In this document: positions 23,993 through 33,795 of the stretch, one piece after another
How positions within the stretch are numbered: the first letter of the stretch is position 1
Layout: the number at the start of each line of letters is the position of its first letter
Origin: Burkholderia sp. NRF60-BP8
GTDB taxonomy: Bacteria > Pseudomonadota > Gammaproteobacteria > Burkholderiales > Burkholderiaceae
Assembly: GCF_001522585.2 (NCBI RefSeq)
Contig: NZ_CP013374.1
Location: forward strand, 124,001 to 188,000
Length of the DNA: 64,000 nt
Direction of reading: 5' to 3'
The notes under the pieces: generated by a model
Told to the model about the DNA's origin: nothing
Seen by the model: the letters and a program-made list of their open reading frames with translations, nothing else
The model's database searches: none
Program-made: the position numbers and the translations under genes

Positions 23993-26900
23993 CCGTGGGC
24001 TCCCGAGGAGGGTCGGGCGTCGTCCGGTGCGGGCGCCGCCGCCCGCGCGGCGCCCGGAGACGGCGCGAGCCGCCAGATTGCGTACGGCCGCACGTGCGGA
24101 TCGAGCGACACGTACTGGCGATGGCCGCGCCAGGTTTCCGCGTGCGCGGCGTCCTGTTCGAGCGCATCGAGCGGTTCGCCGTCGGCCAGCCCGAGGCCGC
24201 GCCACAGCGCCGCATCGAGCGTGAAGTTCGCGGCCTGCGGATGCCACGGGTCGAGGCTGATCGCGACGGCCACCACGCTGTCGAACGCGGGCGTCGCCTT
24301 CGTGAAGACGAGCACCGAATCGTTGTCGGCCTCGACGAACGTGAGTCCGAGATGCGTCTGCAGCGCCGGATGATCGCGCCGCGCGCGGTTCAGCCGCGCG
24401 ATTTCCGTGCCGATGTGCGCGGCCTTGCTCCAGTCGCGCGCGCGCAGCTCGTATTTCTCGGCATCCGCGTATTCCTCGCTGTCCGGCAGCGGCGCCGATT
24501 CGCCGAGCTCGAAGCCCGAGTACAGGCCCCACGAGCCGGCCAGCGTCGCCGCGAGCGCCGCGCGGATCACGAACTGCGAGCGCGGCGCGTTCTGCAGGTG
24601 GCGCGGGTTGATGTCGGGCGTGTTGACGAAGAAGTTCGGTCGGAAGAATTCGCGCGCGGGGCCGGCCGTCAGCTCGGTCAGATAGTCGATGAAGTCGCGC
24701 TTCGACTCGCGCCACGTGAAGTACGTGTACGACTGCGAGAAGCCGACCTTGGCGAGCCGGTACATCATCCCCGGCCGCGTAAACGCCTCGGACAGGAACA
24801 CGACATCCGGATGCCGGCCGCGCACGTCGGCGATCATCCACGCCCAGAACGGCAGCGGCTTCGTGTGCGGATTGTCGACGCGGAAGATCCGCACACCCGC
24901 GTCGACCCAGAACAGCACCGCGTCGCGCAGCGCGAGCCACAGGTCGGGCAGCGCGTCCGGCGCGTAGAAATCGGGGTTCACGATGTCCTGGTAGCGCTTC
25001 GGCGGATTCTCCGCGAAGCGCAGCGAGCCGTCGGGCCGCCATGCGAACCAGCCCGGATGCGCGGCGAGCCATGGATGATCGGGCGAGCACTGGATCGCGA
25101 AATCGAGCGCGATCTCGAGCCCGTGCACGCGCGCGGCGTCGACCAGCGCGCGGAACGATTCGAGCGTGCCGAGTTGCGGATGCACGGCCGTGTGCCCGCC
25201 GTCGGGGGAGCCGATCGCGTACGGGCTGCCGACGTCGTCGGGGCCGGCGGTGAGGCTGTTGTTGCGGCCCTTGCGGGCGGACGTGCCGATCGGGTGGATC
25301 GGCGGGAAATACAGCACGTCGAAACCCATGTCGCGGATGCGCGGCAGATGGGCGATCACGTCGTCGAACGTACCGTGCCGGTGCGGATCGTCGCTCGCCG
25401 AGCGCGGGAACATCTCGTACCAGCTCGAGAAGCGCGCCTTGCGGCGTTCGACGTCGACCGGGTAGGTCGTCGCGTCGTGCGTGACGAACGGGCGGTAGCG
25501 CAGCGCCGCGAACGCGTCGGCGAGCGCGGGCGCGCCGATCAGCGCGAGGCGGTCGTCGGGCGACGCGTCCTTGAGCTCGGCGGCGAGCCGTTCCATCTGC
25601 GCGACCGCGCGCGGATCGGCCGGCTCGGCGAGCTTCAGCGCGGTCGCGAGCAGCAGTTGCGCTTCGCGCACTTCCAGCGTCACGTCCTGGCCGGCCGCGC
25701 GCTTCTTCGCGATGTCGGTGACCAGCGACGCCCAGTCGTCGCGCCACGCGAGCACGCGAAATTCATGGCGACCGAGCCGGTCGAGCATGACGCGCGCATG
25801 CCAACGGTCGTTCGGCTCGGCTTCGAACGGAACTTCGCGCCAGACGTCGTCGTCGGCGGCGCGCCACTGGAGCACGGCCGCCAGATGCGCGTGCCCGTCC
25901 GTGAAGATCGACGCACGAACGACGAGCGGCTCGCCGATCACGCGCTTGATCGCGAAGCGGCCGTCGTCGACCGACGGCTCGACGCGCTCGATCGCGATCC
26001 GGTCGGCCGCGAGCGCCGCCGACAGCACGGTGCGCTCGCGCGCGGCGTCGGGGCGCGCGGCGACGGGCGGCGCCTGCCACGCGTGCAGCAGCGCATACGC
26101 GCCGGGCGCGAGCGTGAACGGCTCGAGCGCGGCCGGCGGATGCGTGTGCGCGCCGTCGTGCGTGGCGACGCGCGTGAAACCGCCCGGCACGCCGGGCAGG
26201 ATCGTCGCCGGATCGACCGTGGCCGGAGCGTCGAGATCGGGATTCAACGCGATCAGCAACGCCGTGTCGTCGTGTTCGAGCAACGGGCCGGTGCCGCGCA
26301 GCAGCGCGGTCGCATGCGCGCCCGGCGCGCTCAGTTGCACGATCTCGCCGCGGGTCGCCACGACGGGCGTGGCGCGGCGCCACGCATTCGCATCGGCGAC
26401 GGTGCCCGACAGGTCGAAACGGGCGTGCTCGAACGCGGCGCGGTAGCGTTCGGCATCCGCGTCGCGGGCCATCAGCGGCACCGTCACACCGCGCTCGAAG
26501 CCCATCGGCACGAGCCAGCCGGTGCCGACGGCGGCGGCCGTCCACAGCGCGCGGCGATACGCGCGGGCGACGGTGTCGTCGGGTGCGTCGGGCCAGTCGT
26601 CGGCGAGACGCGGGCCGTCCGGCGCATCGGGAAACGCGATCGGCGCGCCGATGCGCCGCAGCAGCCGGTGTTCGTCCGCGAACCACGGCGCGCGCAGGTC
26701 CCACCAGCGCACCGAGGAGAACACCGCGTCGAAGCCGGCGGTTTCGAGCTGCGCGAGCGCGTCGCGCGCATGGCCGGGCACGCCGGCGAGCACGGCGACG
26801 TCCGGGCGCGCACGGCGCAGCGCCGCGCGCCAGCCGGGCCACCAGTCGGCCGGCAGATGATGGGGCGCGTCGATCAGGAAGCCGGCCGCGCCCGCGTCGG

Positions 26901-27381
26901 CGAACGTCGCGAGATGCGCGCACCACCATGCCGAGAGCGCGTCGCGCGCCGCTGCGTCGCCGGCGTTCGCCTGCGCGATATCCAGTGCGTGCGCGGTGCC
27001 GCGCGGGTCGATCAGCGCGTCGTCGTGCGTGTGCTCGACGTACCAGTCGGGATGGTCGGCGCGCAGCGGGTTCTCGCGTGCGATGCGATCCGGCACGACT
27101 TCGAGCAGCAGGCGCAGCCCGTGGCCCTTCGCCAGTTGCGCGAGCCGCGAGAAGGTTTCGAGTGCGCTCGCGCGCGTCGCGAACGACTGCGCCGGCCGCC
27201 GGAAATCGGCCACGTGGCGCGGAAAGCCGGCGACGCTCGCGGCCCAGAACGCACCGACGAGCACATGATCGAAGCCCATGCCGGCGATATGCGCGAAGGT
27301 GGGCGGCCACGCGTCGAGCGGCCCCACGAGGCGGGCGTCGCAGAAGTAGAGGTGCGGAGCGAACGGCGGTGTGGAGTCCAT
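23989..27381 (-). CDS. glgE: maltose-1-phosphate maltosyltransferase GlgE with extra N-terminal barrel
   Basis: An 1130-residue protein that extends alpha-1,4-glucan from maltose-1-phosphate. Residues ~460-1115 align with whole single-unit GlgE proteins: beta-sandwich start [20 protein letters not shown], helical insert, and a GH13_3 barrel with nucleophile Asp836 in [10 protein letters not shown] and acid/base Glu865 in FLSEAFTRP. The 29-residue gap equals that of Streptomyces GlgE (Asp394/Glu423). The first ~440 residues are extra and resemble a degenerate GH13 barrel (FLIDAPHH at Asp171, Gly200 where Glu would be). The start is taken as ATG 27381 (MDSTPPFAP); upstream in-frame codons give Arg-rich sequence without a ribosome site. 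It is the first gene of the operon. Confidence 0.92.
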
Positions 27382-27531
27382 GGCGTGGCGCGGGCGAGTG
27401 GCGGCGAGCGGTAAAGCCGGTGCGTCGCAACGCGCGTGCCTGCTGCGCGACCGCCGGCCGGGCAGGCGTTGGCGGGAATGCGGATTGAAGGGGACTGTCG
27501 TTTTTACATGACCGCCGACTCGCGCCTGCAC
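27382..27531 (-). promoter_or_regulatory. probable promoter region of the glgE operon
   Basis: 150-base spacer between the 162-residue gene and glgE on the same strand. No clear sigma-70 boxes, operator dyad or hairpin could be identified by eye. It is the only sizeable gap upstream of the seven-gene operon, so a promoter is expected here, although read-through from the mgtC-side genes is also possible. Confidence 0.35.
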
Positions 27532-28020
27532 TCACATGCGCGGAATCGACCGAATATCCGAACTGTCGCCGGCCGCCGGGTCGTCGTCCGAAGTTGGAAT
27601 CGGCACCCCCGGGTCATACCGCACCACCGCGCCATGTTCGATCCGGTGCGGGAACGGCGGCGGCTCGTCCACGTCGTCGCCGAAGCGTGCGCGCACGAAC
27701 GCACGCAGCAGCGCTTCGCGGGCCGTGCGGCCGCGGGCGCCGCAGGTCGATGGGCCGTCGACGAAGGTCGCGTCGCATTCGACGGTATCGCCGTGGCCGG
27801 CGATCCGAAGGTCGATCACGCGATCGAGCACCGTGCCCGCATCGGCCCACGACGCCGATGGCGCGAACGGCGCGTCGAGGTGCCGGAGCGCGTCGCACGC
27901 GGCCGTCACGACGACGGTGGGCGAGACGGCCGTGAAGCGCAGCGTGTCTTCGTCATCCGCGCACAACGCGCGGGCGCACCAGTAATCGAGATTCTTTCCG
28001 TCGAGTGCGTCGGTTCGCAT
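27532..28020 (-). CDS. hypothetical protein, DUF2591-like start
   Basis: A 162-residue soluble, acidic protein. The beginning (ALDGKNLDYWCARAL) resembles the opening of DUF2591/NinX-like proteins, which start with a similar LDYWVAKA pattern; the rest (LRIAGHGDTVECDATF, TAREALLRAFVRARFGDDVDEP) keeps a helix late in the chain. Function is unknown. The ATG has GGAG with seven-base spacing. It lies 30 bases after the EEP-family gene, so it is the last member of the mgtC-side transcript or a bridge to glgE. Confidence 0.6.
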   Translation of the reverse strand: MRTDALDGKNLDYWCARALCADDEDTLRFTAVSPTVVVTAACDALRHLDAPFAPSASWADAGTVLDRVIDLRIAGHGDTVECDATFVDGPSTCGARGRTAREALLRAFVRARFGDDVDEPPPFPHRIEHGAVVRYDPGVPIPTSDDDPAAGDSSDIRSIPRM

Positions 28021-28050
28021 GAGCGGGCTCCGTCGGATCGAAAAAAATGC

Positions 28051-28842
28051 TCATCGCGCAAGCGCCGTGCCCGTCGCGGGCGTCGCGCGCATCCGCGCCA
28101 CCAGCGGGTAGTGATCGGACGCGTGCCGCGCCCGCGCGCTGCGATGCACGACCACGTCCACCAGCAGTTCGCCCGGATGGATCCAGATCCGGTCCAGCGA
28201 GAACACCGGCCACACGGTCGGGAACGTGCGCGGCGCCGGCGCGCGCCGGAACCGCGTGACGAGCGCCTGCAGCGCGCGGCCGCGCACGAACCATTCGTTG
28301 ATGTCGCCGAGCAGAATCACCGGCATCGCGCCCGTGTCGAACGCCGCGAGCAGCCGCTGCACCTGCGCGCTGCGCTCGCTGGCCGACAGCCCGAGATGGG
28401 TCGCGACCACGCGGATCGGGCCGGCGCTGCAATCGATGTCGGCGTCGAGCGCGCCGCGCGGCTCGCGCGGGTGGAACGACAGGTCGAGCGTGCGCGCCGC
28501 GCGGATCGGACAGCGCGACAGCACCGCGTTGCCGTAGCGGCGCTCCGGCGTGTCGATCGTCGGGCCGGCCACCGCGTGCATGCCGGTCGCGTCGCGCAGG
28601 TGCGCGAGCACGTCCGGCGCACGCGTGCCGCCGAGCGGCACTTCCTGCAGCGCGATCACGTCCGCGTCGAGCTCGTCGATCACCGCCGCGATTCGGTCGG
28701 CCGCGCGCGCGTGCCACACGCCGTAGCCGCCGCGGATGTTGTAGGTCGCGATCCGCAGGTCGCGTCCGCCCGGCGCGGCGACGGGCGCCGCGTCGGCGGC
28801 GACGACGTGCGGCGGCGGGGCCGCGTGTGTGCTCAGCGCCAT
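28051..28842 (-). CDS. endonuclease/exonuclease/phosphatase family protein
   Basis: A 263-residue protein of the EEP (DNase I-like) fold. Visible motifs are RIATYNIRGGYGVW, DVIALQEVP with the metal-binding Glu, VVATHLGLS, ILLGDINEW and the terminal ASDHYPLVARM with catalytic Asp-His. These residues fit either a phosphodiesterase acting on lipids or nucleic acids. The gene overlaps the phospholipase D-like gene by ten bases; in other Gram-negatives EEP genes are often paired with cardiolipin-synthase-like genes, which favours a membrane-lipid role. No signal peptide. Confidence 0.85.
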   Translation of the reverse strand: MALSTHAAPPPHVVAADAAPVAAPGGRDLRIATYNIRGGYGVWHARAADRIAAVIDELDADVIALQEVPLGGTRAPDVLAHLRDATGMHAVAGPTIDTPERRYGNAVLSRCPIRAARTLDLSFHPREPRGALDADIDCSAGPIRVVATHLGLSASERSAQVQRLLAAFDTGAMPVILLGDINEWFVRGRALQALVTRFRRAPAPRTFPTVWPVFSLDRIWIHPGELLVDVVVHRSARARHASDHYPLVARMRATPATGTALAR

Positions 28843-31031
28843 CGTCGCAGCACCCTCACGAGCAGGATCGACACGCCCACCAGCGCGAGGCCGATCGCCG
28901 CCAGCCACGCGAACGCGCCGGGCCGCGGATGGCTGAGCGCGGCGGTCAACTGGTGCGCGAACGTGACGGTCAGCACGATGCCGGGCAGCATCCCGAGCGC
29001 GGTGCCGATCAGGAAGTCGCGCAGCCCGATGTGCGACGCGCCGGCGACGAGGTTCACGACGGTGAACGGTGCGATCGGCAGCAGCCGCAGCACGGCCATC
29101 GCGACCACGCCGCGCCGGCCGATGTGCTCGCTCAGCCGGTTCGCACGCGGGCCGGCGAGCCGGCGCACCGCGTCGCGTCCGAGCCAGCGACCGAGCGCGT
29201 AGGTCGCCGCGGCGGCCGCCATCGAGCCGACCCCCGCATACGCGAAGCCCGGCCACGCGCCGAACACGAGCCCCGTCGCGGCGATCAGCAGCGTGATCGG
29301 CACCGCGCAGGCCGCCGCGACCACGTAGGCCGCGAGCAGCAGCGCCGGCGCGGCCGGCAGCCGCGCGATGCCGGCCACCGCGCGCGACAGCGACGCGACG
29401 TTCAGGTACGCGCCCAGCGGCGTGAAGCGCCACGCGAGCGCCAGCGCGGCGATGGCGAGCACGATCGCCCCCAGCACGAAAAAGCGCGCGGTGAGCGAGC
29501 GATGCTGCTCGTGCGGCACGAATTCGCGGACGAACCGGTCCGGCTCGATCGGTTGCTCGGGGTCGAGCCGTGCGCTGACCGGCACGAGCGCCTCGAATTG
29601 CGGCGACACGGCCGGGTCGAGCGTGCGCAGCGTGCGGCCCGGCTTTGCGCGCAGCCGGTCGAGCACGACGTTCGGCCGTTCCCCGCACGCGAACGCGTCG
29701 GCCACCGCATCGGGCGTCGTGCCGAGATGCTCGGCCAGCAGCCGCTCGCGCATGCGCGCGATCGCGCCGCGAACGCGGGCGTCGCCGGCCGCGACGAGCG
29801 CGATGCAGCATTCGGTATCGAGCAGCATCGAGCGGTTGTTCAGGTTCGCGCTGCCGATCACGATGCATTCGTCGTCGACGATCGCGACCTTGCTGTGCAC
29901 GTTCACGCACGCGTCGCCGAGCCCGTCGACGTGCGGATACAGCAGCCGGTAGCGGTCGAAGCGGTCGGCCGACGCGAGCGTCGCGTGCAGCCGCGCGCGC
30001 AGCACGCCCATCGTCGCTTCCTGCAGCCAGCCGCTCTGCACGCGCGGCGCGACGACCGTCACGTCCGGCCCGTGCGCGTCGGCGAGGCGCACGGACAACG
30101 TTTCGCGCACGACCGCCGCGGTGAAGTACTGGTTTTCGACATACAGGTGCCGCTGGGCAGCGCGGATCGCGTCCTCGACGAGCGCGCGCACCTGCCGCAC
30201 CGGCTCGCGGCCGCCGTGGCGCGGCGCCGTATACGCGATGCCGAGCCGCACGTCGCGCACGTCGACGCGCGCATCGGGCGGCCACGGATCGTCGTCGTCC
30301 GCCCGGTCGAGATGGCGCCGCGCGCGGATCGCGATCGGGCGCCCGCATGCCTGCAGCCAGCGATCCCGCGCCTGTTCGCCGATCGCGGCGGCGGCATCGC
30401 CGTCGAACATCGCGTGCACGTCGTGGAACGGCCCGTACGGCATGCCGTGCTCGTCGCGGCGGCGCGGGTCGTCGGCCGCATGCGCGGGCGTGTCCCAGCG
30501 GGCGCGCGTCAGGTCGAGGCCGCCGACGAACGCGAGCCGGTCGTCGATCACGACCAGCTTCTGGTGATGCGACGCGCCGCGCGGGTGCGCATCGTCGAGC
30601 CGGAACCGGATGCCGCGATGCGCGCGCCAGCCGGCCCGATACACGGGCGGCCAGTCGCGCTCCAGCGCGTAGATCATCGCGAAGTCCCACGCGAGCACGT
30701 AGATGCGCAGGTTGTGGCGGGCGGATGCGAGCGCGTGCAGAAAGGCCGCGAGCGTGTCGGGCAACGTGTCGTCGGCGCCGCCCGGCGCGAGCCGCATCCG
30801 GCTGTCCACATCCCAGCCGACGATGAACACCGTATGGCGTGCGCGCAGCAGCGCCGCGCGCAGCGTCGAGAAGTACGCGTCGCCGTCGACCAGCATCGCA
30901 AAGCGGTCCGCGCCGCGGATCGCGTCGCAGTTGCGCCCGCGCTCGAGCAGGCCGTGCTGCGGCGGGCCGTCCGCCGGCGCGGCGTCGAGCCGACCATCGT
31001 CGGCGCGGGCGATGCGCTCCGGCACGATCAT
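28833..31031 (-). CDS. phospholipase D/cardiolipin synthase-like protein fused to a VTT membrane domain
   Basis: A 732-residue protein. Two HKD motifs, HHQKLVVIDD (His156/Lys158) and HSKVAIVDDECIVIGSANLNNRS, define an active phospholipase D pair. From about residue 525 there are five to six hydrophobic segments, including PITLLIAATGLVFGAW and GRRGVVAMAVLRLLPIAPF, typical of the SNARE-associated/VTT (DedA-like) domain. The likely role is phospholipid transfer or turnover at the inner membrane. ATG 31031 overlaps the preceding gene's stop as ATGA. A longer frame upstream is Arg-rich and out of keeping with the family. Confidence 0.88.
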   Translation of the reverse strand: MIVPERIARADDGRLDAAPADGPPQHGLLERGRNCDAIRGADRFAMLVDGDAYFSTLRAALLRARHTVFIVGWDVDSRMRLAPGGADDTLPDTLAAFLHALASARHNLRIYVLAWDFAMIYALERDWPPVYRAGWRAHRGIRFRLDDAHPRGASHHQKLVVIDDRLAFVGGLDLTRARWDTPAHAADDPRRRDEHGMPYGPFHDVHAMFDGDAAAAIGEQARDRWLQACGRPIAIRARRHLDRADDDDPWPPDARVDVRDVRLGIAYTAPRHGGREPVRQVRALVEDAIRAAQRHLYVENQYFTAAVVRETLSVRLADAHGPDVTVVAPRVQSGWLQEATMGVLRARLHATLASADRFDRYRLLYPHVDGLGDACVNVHSKVAIVDDECIVIGSANLNNRSMLLDTECCIALVAAGDARVRGAIARMRERLLAEHLGTTPDAVADAFACGERPNVVLDRLRAKPGRTLRTLDPAVSPQFEALVPVSARLDPEQPIEPDRFVREFVPHEQHRSLTARFFVLGAIVLAIAALALAWRFTPLGAYLNVASLSRAVAGIARLPAAPALLLAAYVVAAACAVPITLLIAATGLVFGAWPGFAYAGVGSMAAAAATYALGRWLGRDAVRRLAGPRANRLSEHIGRRGVVAMAVLRLLPIAPFTVVNLVAGASHIGLRDFLIGTALGMLPGIVLTVTFAHQLTAALSHPRPGAFAWLAAIGLALVGVSILLVRVLRRWR

Positions 31032-31366
31032 CGGGCGCCGACGTCCCGGTCGCCGTCGAGCCACTGCAACAGCGCATCGCAGCGTGCACGCAGCGCCTGC
31101 AGTTCCGGCGAATCCGCGTCGAGCCGCACGCGCTCGCCGCTGTGCGGATCGCCGTGCGCGACCGCGATCTCGTAGATCTCCTGCGCGATCGTCGCCGACG
31201 CGTGCGCGATCCTGATCCGGTCCAGCCAGTCGCATTCGGCGTGGCGACACGCGAGCCACGCGCGCAACGCGCCGACCAGTTGGCCGGTCGTGAGCCAGGC
31301 CCCGCTGCGCATGCGCGCGGCCAGTTGGCTCGTCACGAGATAGGAGAGCAGGTCGGTCTGGGTCAC
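31028..31366 (-). CDS. small hypothetical protein with GTG start
   Basis: A 112-residue predicted helical protein (TDLLSYLVTSQLAARM, ECDWLDRIRIAHASATIAQEIYEIA). The GTG at 31366 is chosen because AAGGAG (31373-31378 on the complement) sits six bases upstream and because it overlaps the mgtC-like stop as GTGA; the stop in turn overlaps the phospholipase start. No membrane segment or known motif. Tight coupling on both sides implies a job shared with the membrane-lipid genes. Confidence 0.65.
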   Translation of the reverse strand: MTQTDLLSYLVTSQLAARMRSGAWLTTGQLVGALRAWLACRHAECDWLDRIRIAHASATIAQEIYEIAVAHGDPHSGERVRLDADSPELQALRARCDALLQWLDGDRDVGAR

Positions 31367-32058
31367 GCGAAACTCCTTGACGAGGTGTCGGGTCGACAGG
31401 TCCGTACGCACGCGATGTTTTGCAGCGTCTCGCAGATCGCCGCGAATTCCGGCCCGCTCGTGCGCGAGAACGAGACGGAGATGTCGTCGGTATCCGGATC
31501 GTCGTCCGACTGCTGGACGATGAACCGTTTCACGCGCACGCGGCCGGGGCCGAGCGCTTCGTGCAGCGTGCCGAGCGTCAGCCCGCCGCGCTCGGCCACG
31601 AGCAGCAGCGTGCGCTGCTGGCGCTGCGCGATGAAGCGGCGCTCGAGCGGCTTCACGCCCGCGAGGATCGCGAGCACGATCGCGGTTGCGCCGATCGACG
31701 CAACCACCATGCCGCCGCCCGCGGCGAGCCCGACGCCGGCCACCGCCCACAGGCTCGCGGCCGTCGTCAGCCCGCGCACCATTTCGCCGCGCAGCAGGAT
31801 CGAGCCCGCGCCCAGAAAGCCGATGCCGGACACCACCTGCGCGGCGACCCGCGACGGATCGAGCACGACGCCGTTTTGCCCGCGCACGTCCTCGAAGCCG
31901 AACGTCGACACCAGCATCACGAGCGCGGCGCCCACGCACACGAGCATGTGCGTGCGCAGCCCGGCGGCCCAGTTCAGGCGCTCGCGTTCGAGCCCGATCA
32001 CGCTGCCGAGCAGCGCGGCCAGCAGCAGGCGTCCGAGTAATTCGAGGTGGCCGATCAT
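31363..32058 (-). CDS. MgtC/SapB family membrane protein
   Basis: A 231-residue inner-membrane protein. The N-terminal ~140 residues hold about five helices with the MgtC signatures GSVIGLERERLNWAAGLRTHM (first 20 residues noted only by start and end) and GIGFLGAGSILL; the C-terminal ~90 residues are a soluble ACT-like domain (TLLLVAERGG, VRVKRFIVQQ). Family members affect growth at low Mg2+, membrane potential and intracellular survival. ATG 32058 is preferred over 32067 because GGAAGGA then has usable spacing. First gene of the run toward 27.5 kb. Confidence 0.88.
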   Translation of the reverse strand: MIGHLELLGRLLLAALLGSVIGLERERLNWAAGLRTHMLVCVGAALVMLVSTFGFEDVRGQNGVVLDPSRVAAQVVSGIGFLGAGSILLRGEMVRGLTTAASLWAVAGVGLAAGGGMVVASIGATAIVLAILAGVKPLERRFIAQRQQRTLLLVAERGGLTLGTLHEALGPGRVRVKRFIVQQSDDDPDTDDISVSFSRTSGPEFAAICETLQNIACVRTCRPDTSSRSFA

Positions 32059-32234
32059 GATGTGCATTCCTTCCGGCCCTGCGCGAGGCGGGCCCGTTGC
32101 GCTTCGATGCAGAAAAGGGACGCAAGCGGCGTGCCGGCCGGGCACGGCGCGTGCGCACGAGGCCGACGGCGTGCGTGGCGCGCCGCCGGCGCGCATTTTT
32201 TGCATCGCCATCGCAGATAAGACAGGAGGCCACC

Positions 32235-32477
32235 GTGGCACATCAACAGGACGCACAGGTTCGGGACCCGTATCGCGGTCATGAAATCCTCGTATGGGCG
32301 CGGCCCAACGAGCGAGGCGCGTGGCGCGACGAGGTGCAGGTATACGCCGCCGGCGCGCGCATCGAACTGGCCGTACCGGAGGCCGCCGGCCCCGAATGGC
32401 TGACCGAGGTCGAGGCGCTGCGCGCGGGCGTCGAGCGCGGCCGCTATCTGGTCGACAAGCGCGTGGACGACGATTGA
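32235..32477 (+). CDS. small hypothetical protein with GTG start
   Basis: An 80-residue protein (HEILVWARPNERGAWRDEVQVY…). The GTG at 32235 is fixed by AGGAGG at 32224-32229. The pattern of alternating charged and hydrophobic strands fits a small beta-rich domain; no family is recognised. It is divergent from the MgtC-like gene and lies 71 bases before sdhB on the same strand. Confidence 0.6.
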   Translation: MAHQQDAQVRDPYRGHEILVWARPNERGAWRDEVQVYAAGARIELAVPEAAGPEWLTEVEALRAGVERGRYLVDKRVDDD

Positions 32478-32548
32478 CCGGCATGGCGCTTGCGGCGCCG
32501 TCCCGCAGCATCCCGTGAACCCATGCCGGCCCGCGCCGGGAGGAACCG

Positions 32549-33256
32549 ATGAGCGATCCGCGCACCCTGCATATCTACCGCTACGATCCCGATCGCGACG
32601 AGCAGCCGTACCTGCAGCGCTACGAGATCGACGTGGACCCGGCCGACCGCATGCTGCTCGACGTGCTCGGCCGCGTGAAGCGCGACGACGAGACGCTCGC
32701 GTACCGGCGCTCGTGTCGCGAGGGAATCTGCGGCTCGGACGCGATGAACATCAACGGCAAGAACGGCCTCGCATGCCTGACCAACATGCAGACGCTGCAG
32801 CGCGAGATCGTGCTGCGGCCGCTGCCGGGGTTGCCGGTGGTGCGCGACCTGATCGTCGACATGACCGACTTCTTCAACCAGTACCACTCGATCCGGCCAT
32901 ACCTGATCAACGACACGACGCCGCCCGCGCGCGAGCGGCTGCAATCGCCGGAAGAGCGCGACCAGCTCGACGGGTTGTACGAATGCATCCTGTGCGCGTG
33001 CTGCTCGACGTCGTGCCCGAGCTACTGGTGGAACCCGGACAAGTTCGTCGGGCCGGCCGGGCTGCTGCAGGCGTACCGCTTCATCGCCGATTCGCGCGAT
33101 CTGGCGACGGCCGAGCGGCTCGACGATCTCGAGGATCCGTACCGGTTGTTCCGCTGCCGGACGATCATGAACTGCACGGACGTGTGCCCGAAGGGGCTGA
33201 ATCCGACGAAGGCGATTTCGGAGATCCGGACGATGCTGGTCAGGCGGACGGTGTGA
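32549..33256 (+). CDS. sdhB: orphan succinate dehydrogenase/fumarate reductase iron-sulfur subunit
   Basis: A 235-residue protein matching SdhB in length. It keeps all cluster ligands: the 2Fe-2S set CREGICG (Cys56, Cys61) with LAC later, the 4Fe-4S set CILCACCSTSCPS, and the 3Fe-4S set CRTIMNCTDVCPKG. The electron path through a flavoprotein SdhA to the membrane anchors SdhC/D is therefore possible, but none of those genes is nearby. The ATG has GGGAGGA upstream. It is most likely a second copy of a chromosome-one sdhB; whether it assembles into complex II is unknown. Confidence 0.92.
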   Translation: MSDPRTLHIYRYDPDRDEQPYLQRYEIDVDPADRMLLDVLGRVKRDDETLAYRRSCREGICGSDAMNINGKNGLACLTNMQTLQREIVLRPLPGLPVVRDLIVDMTDFFNQYHSIRPYLINDTTPPARERLQSPEERDQLDGLYECILCACCSTSCPSYWWNPDKFVGPAGLLQAYRFIADSRDLATAERLDDLEDPYRLFRCRTIMNCTDVCPKGLNPTKAISEIRTMLVRRTV

Positions 33257-33795
33257 CGCGCGACGCCTGAATGGTTGCCGTGGAACTGATGACAATACCG
33301 CGATCAGTCGTTGCAGCAGAGGTCGTCGCGCCGTCCAGCCGTCCATCCTGGAAGGCGACATGGCGATGAAGCGCGACGCGCACGACTTCGATGGGTCGTC
33401 GTGGAAAGGTCTATCGCTTCGGCATGGTTGCCGGCTGAAACTATGAGTAGCGCATGACGTGGGTCGTGGTCGCTGCGTCATTCGCAATGTGTCTCAGGAT
33501 CACCGTGCTGGAGGCCCCAACGTAAGTTCGATGCTCGACCATGTGCCTCCGATCGTTCTCGGCCTTCAGCGCACGAACCTCGAATCCCGGTTCGCGTGCC
33601 AGGGGTGACCTTCAATCCCGTGCATTTGTCCGCTTGGCCCGCCTCCACGCCTCACCGCGGTCATCTTTTTGGTCCCATATAAATCGCCTTGACCGTCAAC
33701 GTCTGGATGAACGCGATTGTCCGGACGCGCGCCTAGATCTAAAGGATACCGAAGAAATACTGCGGCATGTGTACGCGATCAAGGGAGGATTTGCG
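33257..33795. other. spacer without a supported gene
   Basis: About 540 bases between sdhB and the 36-residue small gene. Base composition is lower in GC and less codon-biased than the flanks. Several open frames cross it on both strands, but none has a ribosome site with family-like sequence. No tRNA, clear terminator, inverted repeats of an insertion sequence or direct repeats were found. It may be eroded former coding DNA. Confidence 0.5.

Noticed and set aside
27382-27531. Longer GlgE N-terminus starting at 27531
   Set aside because: The added 50 residues are Arg/His-rich without similarity to the barrel, and the ATG at 27381 begins the folded sequence.
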